A DNA stretch of 64,000 nucleotides, taken from positions 1 to 64,000 of the forward strand of contig NZ_NJIC01000033.1 of assembly GCF_013620825.1 (NCBI RefSeq), in the 5' to 3' direction. This document shows, piece after piece, positions 36,539-43,765 of the stretch. The translations under genes were made by a program, and so were the position numbers. The first letter of the stretch is position 1. The number at the start of each line of letters is the position of its first letter. This DNA is from Rhodanobacter sp. PCA2. Lineage in GTDB: Bacteria > Pseudomonadota > Gammaproteobacteria > Xanthomonadales > Rhodanobacteraceae. Below the pieces are notes generated by a model. The model was given only the letters and a program-made list of their open reading frames with translations, had not been told where the DNA came from and searched no databases.

Positions 36539-37480
36539 TCAGGCTCCGAAACCGCCGGGCACGCCCTTGCTGGCATAGGCCACCGCGTCGTGCGGATGCA
36601 GGCTTTCCTGGTGCTCCACGCGCACGTGGAAATCGGCGAGGCGCTCGTCGGCGTCCAGCGCGAGCTGGATGCGCCGGGCCGCATCCTCGCAGAACATCAG
36701 GTTGCCGCCGTTGGCGAGCGCGAACGCCTGTTCGTCCTCGCGCTTCACCGCGGTCTGCACCGGCGTGCCCAGCGCCTGCTCCACGCGGTCCAGGGTGTCG
36801 ATCAGGTCGAACGGCACGCCGTCCTTCAGCCGCACCAGCAGTCGCGCCACGCTGCGCTGCGCGTGCGGGGTGGCGACGATGCCGCGCTCGCTGCCCAGCC
36901 ATGCCATCACTGCCGCATGGTCCACCGGCTGCGCCGCGTCGAAGTCCCGGGCGAACTGGTCCTGGATCAGCTGGCGCGACAGCGCGGCGGACGCGGGACA
37001 GGTGGACGAATAGACCACCTCGGTGCCCAGCTCCAGCCGGAAGCCGTCCGGGCCGAGGCTGGCCTCGACCGACACCGGGTAGCTGCGCCAGCCGCTGTGG
37101 CCGCTGCGCAGCGCATTGCGGCGCACCAGCACGTCGAAGCGGATGCTGAGGCGGGCATGGTCGGACAGGCCGGCATGCGATTCCAGGAACGCACGCAGCA
37201 GGTTTTCCAGCACCGCCGCACTCAGCGGCGCGGCGCCGAGGTGATGGTCCACCAGCAGGTACAGGCGCGACATGTGAATGCCGCGCCTGTCCGGGTGCAC
37301 CAGGTTGACGAAGGCGCCGACCTGGGCGTTCGCGCGCTGCACCTCGCCGTCGCCGGCGTCGAAACGCACCGGCGCCTCGATGCCGTCCATGCCCACCCAG
37401 TCCAGCGCGCCGCGCAGATGCGGCTGCGCCTGGGCGGCGACATCGGGCATCAGGCGGGCGGTGTTTTCGTGGCTGTGCAT
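36539..37480 (-). CDS. folE2: GTP cyclohydrolase FolE2 (type IB)
   Basis: A 313-residue protein of the COG1469/FolE2 family. Conserved segments are SRLYLLVDHH, RNALRSGHSGWRSYPV, YSSTCPASAALSRQ (metal-binding Cys) and HPHDAVAYASKG. It converts GTP to dihydroneopterin triphosphate for folate and related pterins, and differs from FolE in metal use. The ATG at 37480 has a GAGAA ribosome-like site; an upstream in-frame ATG at 37573 would add residues unlike the family. FolE2 is often induced by zinc limitation elsewhere, but no convincing Zur box was found here. Confidence 0.92.
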   Translation of the reverse strand: MHSHENTARLMPDVAAQAQPHLRGALDWVGMDGIEAPVRFDAGDGEVQRANAQVGAFVNLVHPDRRGIHMSRLYLLVDHHLGAAPLSAAVLENLLRAFLESHAGLSDHARLSIRFDVLVRRNALRSGHSGWRSYPVSVEASLGPDGFRLELGTEVVYSSTCPASAALSRQLIQDQFARDFDAAQPVDHAAVMAWLGSERGIVATPHAQRSVARLLVRLKDGVPFDLIDTLDRVEQALGTPVQTAVKREDEQAFALANGGNLMFCEDAARRIQLALDADERLADFHVRVEHQESLHPHDAVAYASKGVPGGFGA

Positions 37481-37588
37481 GGGATTCTCGTGAAGCGCGG
37501 CGGCGTGGCTGCTGCCGAAACCGTGTATTTTGGGCCAGCCTGCCGCATTGCAACAGTCGACGGCGGGAAACACTGCGTCCGGTCGTGC

Positions 37589-38443
37589 TCAGGTTGCCCC
37601 ACTGGCGCGCCAGCGGCGAGCCGCCTGCCAGGCACCGAAGGTCGCGCCGAAGCCGCCCTGGCTGCCCTTCTGCAGCACGGCCAGCGGATCGCCCGCGCTG
37701 CGGGCGCGGCGCAGCAGACGCTCGGCCTCGCGCGATTCCAGCGCCCGGAACACGCTGAGCGGCCCGGGCAGTCGCGCCGACTCGCGCCACGCCGACTGCA
37801 GGTCGGCCAGCTGCGTCTTGAGCGCCTCGTCGCGCGCCGAGCTGCGCTCGCGCAAGGCGGTGCGGGCGAGGCTGAAACGGGCCAGCCGCGCCATCGGCAG
37901 CGGCAGGCGATCGCGTTCGGCATCGTCCTCCAGCCGGCGCAGCGCGTACAGCAGGTGGCTGAGCACGGCCACTCGCGCTGCGCGTTCCGGCGCCGCTGTG
38001 CCGCCGTACCACCATGCGGTTTCCAGCGCGACCAACGCGCCGTGCAACGGGCTGGCGGCGACGAGCTGGGCGGGGAAATCCGCCGCCGTGCCCTCTTCCA
38101 GTTGCCCCATCGCGGCCAGCACGGGTGCCAGCCAACGCTCGGCGGGAATGGCATGGGCGCGTTCGTCGTCGAACAAGACCTGGGTCAAGGGGTGCCGGCC
38201 GCCGCTGGCGGCGGCGCCGGACAGCTCCTCGGCCCACCAGTTGAGCTTGCCCAGCGCGACATGCGGCTCGCGGATGCCGTAGGCGGCGGACAGCAGCTCC
38301 TGTTCGAGCGCGGCGAGCGCGACGTGGCCGGGGTACTTCGCCGGATCGACGAAGACCAGCGCCACGCGCTGGGCCGGCTGCACCGACAGCCACTTGTCGA
38401 CATAGCTCTGCAACGCGCCGTGCGGGTTCGCCGGTTCGCTCAC
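37589..38443 (-). CDS. Squalene/phytoene synthase family protein (NDUFAF6-like)
   Basis: A 284-residue all-helical protein. The segment REPHVALGKLNWWAEEL matches the EPxxGxxRLQWW block of the NDUFAF6/C8orf38 branch, and RLEDDAERDRLPLPM matches the second Asp-rich motif. The first DxxxD motif of true squalene and phytoene synthases is not visible, so prenyl-diphosphate condensation is doubtful. An assembly-factor or lipid-related role is possible. It starts with GTG overlapping the gph stop (GTGA) and belongs to the ubiG-gph operon. Confidence 0.75.
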   Translation of the reverse strand: MSEPANPHGALQSYVDKWLSVQPAQRVALVFVDPAKYPGHVALAALEQELLSAAYGIREPHVALGKLNWWAEELSGAAASGGRHPLTQVLFDDERAHAIPAERWLAPVLAAMGQLEEGTAADFPAQLVAASPLHGALVALETAWWYGGTAAPERAARVAVLSHLLYALRRLEDDAERDRLPLPMARLARFSLARTALRERSSARDEALKTQLADLQSAWRESARLPGPLSVFRALESREAERLLRRARSAGDPLAVLQKGSQGGFGATFGAWQAARRWRASGAT

Positions 38444-39114
38444 GCCGTCACCGGCAGTTTCAGCAGTCCGGCGAGCTGGCGCGGATGGTCGAGCACCGCG
38501 TCGGCGCCCCAGCTTTCCGGGTTGCCGCCGTCGAGGTAGCCCCAGCGCACCGCCACCGTGTAGAGGCCTGCGGCGCGGCCGGCCTCGACATCGCGCGCGT
38601 CGTCGCCCACGAACACGCCGCGTGCGGGGTCGATCCGCGCATGCTCGCAGGCCAGCAGCACGGGCGCCGGGTCGGGCTTCTTCACCGGCAGGGTGTCGCC
38701 GCAGATCACCGCGCTGGCGCGCAGGTCCCAGTCCATGCGCTGGATCAGTTCCTCGGTGAGGAAGCCGGGCTTGTTGGTGACGATGCCCCAGCGCCACTCC
38801 TGCGCCTCGATCGCGTCCAGCAACGGGACGATGCCGTCGAACGGCCGCGTGTGCGTCGCCAGCATGCCCTGGTAGATCTCGAGGTAGCGCGGCATGCGCG
38901 CCACCAGCGCCTCGTCGCTTTCGGCGAAGGCGCAACGCAGGATCGCCCGGCTGCCGCGCGAAACCACCTCGCGCACGGCGGCGTAGCCCGGCGCGGCCGC
39001 GCCGGCTTCCGCGCAATAGGCCACAAGCGCGGCGTGGAGATCGGGCGCGCTGTCGAGCAGGGTGCCGTCGAGATCGAACAGCACGCCTTCGATGTGGGCG
39101 GGCAGCGGCTTCAT
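38440..39114 (-). CDS. gph: Phosphoglycolate phosphatase, HAD family
   Basis: A 224-residue HAD hydrolase. The nucleophile Asp14 and acid Asp16 are in FDLDGTLLDSA, motif II is in IVTNKPGFL, the lysine is in VKKPDPAP and the metal-binding Asp pair is in VGDDARD. It removes phosphate from 2-phosphoglycolate formed by DNA repair or oxygenation, although HAD substrates are hard to fix by sequence. It overlaps ubiG (ATGA) and the synthase-like gene (GTGA). The ubiG-gph pairing is a classical gammaproteobacterial order, which supports the name. Confidence 0.9.
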   Translation of the reverse strand: MKPLPAHIEGVLFDLDGTLLDSAPDLHAALVAYCAEAGAAAPGYAAVREVVSRGSRAILRCAFAESDEALVARMPRYLEIYQGMLATHTRPFDGIVPLLDAIEAQEWRWGIVTNKPGFLTEELIQRMDWDLRASAVICGDTLPVKKPDPAPVLLACEHARIDPARGVFVGDDARDVEAGRAAGLYTVAVRWGYLDGGNPESWGADAVLDHPRQLAGLLKLPVTA

Positions 39115-39815
39115 GCCGGCTTCCGGGCGCAGAGGATGTAGTTCACCGCGGTGACGCGGCTCATCCATGCCTTGCGGTTGAGCGGGTTGTAGCCGAGGCC
39201 GCTGACGTCCTCCAGTTCCAGGCCCGCGTGCCGCAGCAGGCGCCCCAGTTCGGAGGGCTTGAGGAACTGCGCGTAGTGGTGCGTGCCGCGCGGCAGCAGG
39301 CGCATCAGGTATTCCGCGCCGAGGATGGCCGCGCCGAACGCGGCCGGCGTGCGGTTGAGCGTGGACAGGAACAACCGGCCGCCGGGCTTGAGCATGGCGG
39401 CGAGATCCTGCACCAGGGCGGCGGGATCGGGCACGTGCTCGATCAGCTCCATGCAGCACACCGCGTCGAACGCCTCGGGTTCGGCCGCGGCCAGCTCGGC
39501 CGAGGACTGTTTGCGGTAATCCACCTTGAGACCGGACTCGTGCAGGTGCAGGCGCGCGATCTCGATCACCTTGAGGCCCATGTCGATGCCGGTGACCTGG
39601 GCGCCCGCGCGCGCCAGCGCCTCGCTCAGCAGGCCGCCGCCGCAGCCCACGTCGGCGATCTTCGCGCCGCGCAGGTTCACGTGCTTCGCCACGTAGTCGG
39701 CGCGCACGGGGTTGAGGTCGTGCAGCGGGCGCGATTCGCCGTCGGGGTCCCACCAGCGCGCGGCCAGTTGGTCGAAGCGGGCGATCTCGGCGGGGCTGAC
39801 GTTGGCGGTGGTCAT
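39111..39815 (-). CDS. ubiG: Ubiquinone biosynthesis O-methyltransferase
   Basis: A 234-residue class I SAM methyltransferase. The SAM motif IADVGCGGGLLSEALA and the UbiG-specific DPDGESRPLHDLNPVRADY and FLSTLNRTPAAFG blocks are present. It performs both O-methylation steps of ubiquinone synthesis. The ATG at 39815 (MTTANVSP) is preferred to a GTG at 39827. It is the first gene of ubiG-gph-synthase-like, preceded by a terminator and a repeat element. Confidence 0.95.
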   Translation of the reverse strand: MTTANVSPAEIARFDQLAARWWDPDGESRPLHDLNPVRADYVAKHVNLRGAKIADVGCGGGLLSEALARAGAQVTGIDMGLKVIEIARLHLHESGLKVDYRKQSSAELAAAEPEAFDAVCCMELIEHVPDPAALVQDLAAMLKPGGRLFLSTLNRTPAAFGAAILGAEYLMRLLPRGTHHYAQFLKPSELGRLLRHAGLELEDVSGLGYNPLNRKAWMSRVTAVNYILCARKPA

Positions 39816-39848
39816 GTTCGAATCCACGATGGGCCCATCAGTTTATTG

Positions 39849-39874
39849 AAAAGTGCGGCCGGGGATGGCCGCTT
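39849..39874 (-). terminator. Terminator between YciI-like gene and ubiG
   Basis: On the minus strand GCGGCC-ATCCCC-GGCCGC (39872-39855) is followed by ACTTTTC. It separates the repeat and YciI-like gene from ubiG. Nearly the same hairpin, with the same loop, recurs at 40333-40360. Confidence 0.65.
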
Positions 39875-39904
39875 CTTGATCTTCGCGATCACGGACGCAC
39901 AAGC

Positions 39905-40063
39905 TGAGGATGGCCTGATTTTGCGTGTCATCCCAGCGAAGGTTGGCATCCAGTGCCTGCAAGCCACTGAACACCAAGGCACTGGATGACCGGCTTCGCC
40001 GTTGTGAAGCGCCTCCTGCCTTCGCAGGAATGACGAGCAAGCAGTCGATTGATCAGACCTTCC
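39905..40063. repeat. Palindromic intergenic repeat, copy B
   Basis: Holds GTCATCCCAGCG, CACTGGATGACCGG and CCTGCCTTCGCAGGAATGAC arms in both orientations. The right end at about 40020-40066 is nearly identical to copy A (13440-13488), including the run up to the stop codon of the neighbouring minus-strand gene. Confidence 0.75.
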
Positions 40064-40318
40064 CTAAACCGCCAGCCACTCGTGCACCGCGATGTCCCAG
40101 CCGCCGCTCGTATGGGCCGGATCGCGATGGACGATCTCCAGCGCTTCGTCCAGCGACCCGGCACGCAACAGGTAGGCGCCGCCGCTCTTGTCGCCGAACG
40201 GGCCGGACATCTCGTTGCGCCCCTGCGCACGCAAGGCTTCGAGAAAATCGCGGTGCAGCTGAACGGCCGCCGGGTCGCACTGCGGGCGGCGCATCAGCAT
40301 GACGAGATAACGGTTCAT
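40064..40318 (-). CDS. YciI-like protein (YCII domain)
   Basis: An 84-residue dimeric ferredoxin-like fold protein. Conserved marks are the N-terminal MNRYLVMLMRR, a His in VQLHRDFLEALRAQG, and SLDEALEIVHRDPAHTSGGWDIAVHEW. YciI domains probably act as small hydrolases or binding modules, and no reaction is established for this branch. It is bounded on both sides by the same type of terminator hairpin, so it looks monocistronic. Its TAG stop lies at the edge of repeat copy B. Confidence 0.83.
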   Translation of the reverse strand: MNRYLVMLMRRPQCDPAAVQLHRDFLEALRAQGRNEMSGPFGDKSGGAYLLRAGSLDEALEIVHRDPAHTSGGWDIAVHEWLAV

Positions 40319-40332
40319 CGGGGAAGCCTGGC

Positions 40333-40360
40333 GAAAAGCGCGGCCGGGGATGGCCGCTTC
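40333..40360 (-). terminator. Terminator of the MTA/SAH deaminase gene
   Basis: On the minus strand GCGGCC-ATCCCC-GGCCGC (40357-40340) is followed by GCTTTTC, 33 bases past the stop of the deaminase gene. Confidence 0.65.
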
Positions 40361-40392
40361 GTTGACCTGCACGTTCGTGGATGGGCGCTCGC

Positions 40393-41724
40393 TCAATGGC
40401 TCGCGATGCGCTCGCGCCAGGCACGCGTGCGCGCAAGGATGGCGTCGATGTCCATGTCCACCAGCTCGCGCGCGGCGAGCTTGCGGCGGCCGGCGATCCA
40501 TACGTCGCTGACCTGGTGGCGGCCGGTGGCGTAGGCCAGTTGCGAGGCCACGTGGTACAGCGGCTGGGTTTCCAGGTCCGACAGGCGCACCGCGGCGAGG
40601 TCGGCCTGCTTGCCCGCCTCGATCGAACCGATCTTCGCGTCCAGCCCCATCGCCTTCGCGCTGCCCAGCGTGGCCGCGTGCAGCGCGCTGGCGGCGTCGA
40701 ACGCGGCCGCATCCTGCGCCACCGCCTTGGCCAGCAGCGCAGCGGTGCGCAGCTCGCCGAACATGTCCAGGTCGTTGTTGGAGGCGCAGCCGTCGGTGCC
40801 GATGGCGAGGTTCACGCCGGCCTTGCGCAGCTTCTCCGCGGGGCAGAAACCGGAGGCGAGCTTGAGGTTGGATTCGGGGCAGTGCACCACCGACACGCCG
40901 GCCTCCGCGCAGGCGGCGATCTCGCCGTCGGTGAGCTGGGTCATGTGCACCGCGATCAGGCGGTCGTTGACCAGGCCCAGCTTCTGCAGGCGCTGGAACG
41001 GGCGCAGGCCGCTCTTCTGCTTCTCGTCCTCGACCTCGTGCGCGGTCTCGTGCAGGTGCAGGTGCACCGGAATGTCGAGCTGGTCGGCCAGCATGCGGAT
41101 GCGCTCGAAACTCTCGTCGGAGACGGTGTACGGCGCATGCGGCGCGAACGCGGTGGACACCAGCGCGTCGCCGAGGAAACTGTCGTGGACTGCGCTCGCG
41201 CGCTCGAAGTATTCGTCCTGCGACTTCGCCCACGCAGTGGGAAATTCGATCACCGGCAGGCCGACCACGGCGCGGAAGCCGAGCTTGCGGTAGGTGGCGC
41301 CGATGGCGTCGGGGAAGAAGTAGTTCTCGTTGGCGCAGGTGGTGCCGCCGCGCAGCATCTCGGCCACGGCAAGCTCCACGCCGTCGCGCACGAATTCGGG
41401 ACCGATCACCTTCGCCTCGGCCGGCCAGATGTGCTGCTGCAGCCAGACCATCAACGGCAGGTCGTCGGCCAGGCCACGCAGCAGGGTCATCGGGTTGTGC
41501 GTGTGCGCGTTGACCAGGCCGGGGATCAGCGCGTGCTCGGGCAGGCACACGGTTTCGCGCGGCGCGTAGGCGGCGCGTGCCGAGGCGATGGGCAGCAGCG
41601 CGACGATGCGGTCGCCCTGCACCGCCACCGCGTGGTCCTCCAGCACCACGCCGTGCGGCTCCACCGGAACGACCCAGCGGGCTTCGATCAGGAGGTCGAC
41701 GGGCTGGGGCTGGATATCGCTCAT
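40393..41724 (-). CDS. mtaD: 5-methylthioadenosine/S-adenosylhomocysteine deaminase (TRZ/ATZ family)
   Basis: A 443-residue amidohydrolase. The metal site is given by NAHTHNPMT (HxH), HLHLHETAHE, the histidine in IAVHMTQLTD and the Asp in IGTDGCASNNDLDM. This set and the length match the MtaD/TRZ family, which deaminates MTA, SAH or related adenosines. Other guanine or chlorohydrolase-type substrates cannot be excluded from sequence. It is transcribed alone from a start at 41724 and ends at a hairpin terminator. Confidence 0.83.
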   Translation of the reverse strand: MSDIQPQPVDLLIEARWVVPVEPHGVVLEDHAVAVQGDRIVALLPIASARAAYAPRETVCLPEHALIPGLVNAHTHNPMTLLRGLADDLPLMVWLQQHIWPAEAKVIGPEFVRDGVELAVAEMLRGGTTCANENYFFPDAIGATYRKLGFRAVVGLPVIEFPTAWAKSQDEYFERASAVHDSFLGDALVSTAFAPHAPYTVSDESFERIRMLADQLDIPVHLHLHETAHEVEDEKQKSGLRPFQRLQKLGLVNDRLIAVHMTQLTDGEIAACAEAGVSVVHCPESNLKLASGFCPAEKLRKAGVNLAIGTDGCASNNDLDMFGELRTAALLAKAVAQDAAAFDAASALHAATLGSAKAMGLDAKIGSIEAGKQADLAAVRLSDLETQPLYHVASQLAYATGRHQVSDVWIAGRRKLAARELVDMDIDAILARTRAWRERIASH

Positions 41725-41754
41725 GGCAATCGGTTCCCGTGGTTCAGATGCGCG

Positions 41755-41785
41755 AAGGGCGGCTGACCTTGCGGTGCCGCCCCTT
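41755..41785 (-). terminator. GC-rich hairpin 3' of efp
   Basis: A 9-bp stem (AAGGGCGGC / GCCGCCCTT-type with one mismatch region, 41757-41763 with 41776-41782 as core) and a 12-base loop. There is only a short T-run, so it may be a weak terminator or an RNA-stability hairpin after efp. Confidence 0.4.
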
Positions 41786-41791
41786 CGTTCG

Positions 41792-41905
41792 TCATTCCAG
41801 CGGAAGCTGGAATCCAGTGACTTCGGCTTGTCCTGCGAAGGAATTCGGTGTGCTTCGCACGAGTACCCTACTGGATCCCTGCTTTCGCAGGGATGACGAA
41901 CCGGC
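41792..41905. repeat. Palindromic intergenic repeat, copy C
   Basis: GTCATTCCAGCGGAAGCTGG at the left faces CTTTCGCAGGGATGACGA at the right, with TGGAATCCAGTGACTTCGG and GTACCCTACTGGATCCCTG inside. It belongs to the same REP-like group as copies A and B but lacks their CAGTCGATTG end. It lies between mtaD and efp. Confidence 0.65.
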
Positions 41906-41937
41906 AAAGGCACGGGCACGGCCCGCGCGCCGGTTCG

Positions 41938-42507
41938 TCACTTGCCGACGCGGCTGACGTATTCGCCGGTGCGGGTGTCGACCTTGATCACTTCGTCCTG
42001 GCCCACGAACAGCGGCACGCGCACCACGGCGCCGGTTTCCAGCGTGGCCGGCTTGCCGCCGCCGCCGGAGGTGTCGCCGCGCACGCCGGGATCGGTCTCG
42101 GTGATCTTCAGCTCCACGAAGTTCGGCGCCTGTACCGCGATGATCTCGCCGTTGAACAGCGTGACCACGCACTCTTCCTCGCCCTTCAGCCACTTCGAGG
42201 TGTCGCCGATGCCCGCCTTGCTGGCCTGATGCTGCTCGAAGCTCTCCTGGTGCATGAAGTGCCAGAACTCGCCGTCGGAGTACAGGTACTGCATGTCGGT
42301 GTCGGTGACGTCGGCGACCTCGAAGCTGTCGCTGGACTTCATCGTCTGCTCGGTGGTGCGGCCGGTCTTGAGGTTGCGGATGAAGATGCGGGTGAACGCC
42401 TGGCCCTTGCCGGGCTTGATGAACTCGGCTTCGGTGATGATCCACGGATCGTTGTTGTGAAGGATCTTCATGCCCTTCTTGACGTCGTTGAGACCGGCGG
42501 TGGCCAT
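41938..42507 (-). CDS. efp: Translation elongation factor P
   Basis: A 189-residue EF-P with three barrel domains. The tip loop reads KPGKGQA with Lys34, the residue beta-lysylated by EpmA/EpmB in E. coli. It relieves ribosome stalling at polyproline. The gene for EpmB lies divergently 106 bases away, while epmA is not in the window. An EF-P paralogue with Arg at this position is at 15035. The ATG at 42507 gives the standard N-terminus. Confidence 0.96.
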   Translation of the reverse strand: MATAGLNDVKKGMKILHNNDPWIITEAEFIKPGKGQAFTRIFIRNLKTGRTTEQTMKSSDSFEVADVTDTDMQYLYSDGEFWHFMHQESFEQHQASKAGIGDTSKWLKGEEECVVTLFNGEIIAVQAPNFVELKITETDPGVRGDTSGGGGKPATLETGAVVRVPLFVGQDEVIKVDTRTGEYVSRVGK

Positions 42508-42613
42508 GCGGTGAACTCCAGAGATGAATGGTCGGGCCCGAACGCCTCCCTGCGCCGCCGGGCGGCTAGAATGGACGGCTCGAGGGTCCGGTATGGCCCG
42601 GACAAGGCCACAC

Positions 42614-43636
42614 ATGATAACCGCAAGCCCCGGCGCACGCATTACACCCGCCCCCGGCGCGCCGGCCGGCGACTGGCGGCAGCTGTGGCGCGAGGCGATC
42701 ACCGATGGCGCCGAGCTGCTGGCCCTGCTGGGCCTGCCGGAACTCGCCGCGCAACTGCCGCCCGCGGACGCCGGTTTCGCCCTGCGCGTGCCGCGCGGCT
42801 TCGCGGCCCGCATGCGCCACGGCGACCCGCGCGATCCCCTGCTGCTGCAGGTGCTGCCGCAGCTGGCCGAGCTGGACCAGGTGCCCGGCTTCGTCGCCGA
42901 CGCCGTGGGCGACATGGCCGCCCGCGAGGCGCAGGGCGTGCTGCACAAGTACCACGGCCGCGCCCTGCTGATCGCCAGCGGCAGTTGTGCGGTCAATTGC
43001 CGCTACTGCTTCCGCCGGCACTTCCCCTACGGCGAGGAAATGGCCGCCGCCGGCCAGTGGCGGCAGGCGCTGGAACACGTGCGCCAGGATGCGACCATCG
43101 GCGAGCTGATCCTGTCCGGCGGCGATCCGCTGGCGCTGTCCACCTCCAAGCTGGACGAGCTGTCGCGCGGCCTCGCCGACATCCCTCACGTCACCCGCCT
43201 GCGCATCCACACCCGCCTGCCGGTGGTGCTGCCCGAGCGCGTCGACGACGCCTTCGGCGCATGGCTGGCCGCGCTGCCGCTGCAGAAGGTGGTGGTGCTG
43301 CACGCGAACCATGCGAACGAATTCGACGCCGGCGTGGACGCCGCCTGCGCGCGCCTGCGCCAGGCCAGCGCCACGCTGCTGAACCAGTCGGTGCTGCTGC
43401 GCGGCGTCAACGACGACGCGGACGCGCTGGCCGCGCTGTCCGAGCGCCTGTTCGCCGCCGGCGTGCTGCCCTATTACCTGCACCAGCTCGACCGCGTGCA
43501 GGGCGCCGCGCATTTCGCGGTGGACGACGCCCGCGCACTGGCGCTGCTGGATGCGGTCCGCGCCCGCCTGCCCGGCTACCTGGTGCCGAAGCTGGTGCGC
43601 GAAGTCGGCGGCGAGCCGTCGAAGCGTCCGCTGTAA
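42614..43636 (+). CDS. epmB: EF-P beta-lysylation protein EpmB (lysine 2,3-aminomutase-like)
   Basis: A 340-residue radical SAM/PLP enzyme. The Fe-S motif is CAVNCRYCF (CX3CX2C), followed by [18 protein letters not shown] and a C-terminal [11 protein letters not shown]. It converts (S)-alpha-lysine to (R)-beta-lysine for attachment to EF-P Lys34. Its place head-to-head with efp strengthens the call. The ATG at 42614 gives the E. coli-like length (342 residues); an upstream ATG at 42524 is not needed. Confidence 0.93.
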   Translation: MITASPGARITPAPGAPAGDWRQLWREAITDGAELLALLGLPELAAQLPPADAGFALRVPRGFAARMRHGDPRDPLLLQVLPQLAELDQVPGFVADAVGDMAAREAQGVLHKYHGRALLIASGSCAVNCRYCFRRHFPYGEEMAAAGQWRQALEHVRQDATIGELILSGGDPLALSTSKLDELSRGLADIPHVTRLRIHTRLPVVLPERVDDAFGAWLAALPLQKVVVLHANHANEFDAGVDAACARLRQASATLLNQSVLLRGVNDDADALAALSERLFAAGVLPYYLHQLDRVQGAAHFAVDDARALALLDAVRARLPGYLVPKLVREVGGEPSKRPL

Positions 43637-43765
43637 ACTGGCAGGCGTCACGTCCGTTCGGTCATTCGCTGGCAGTTCCATCAGCAATCCGCTACAACCG
43701 AATCACCGGAGCGTCTCGCGGGGAAAGGCGGGCGCCCGTTACGCCCTCCGCGACACCGGCAACCC

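Noticed and set aside
35526-36578. Plus-strand ORF with Ala/Phe/Thr-rich repeats opposite the dksA tail
   Set aside because: It is the complement of Lys/Ala/Pro codon repeats and has no independent start signal.
37481-37588. Zur box or riboswitch ahead of folE2
   Set aside because: Searched for a palindromic AT-rich Zur-like site and for conserved aptamer folds; only weak, chance-level matches were seen.
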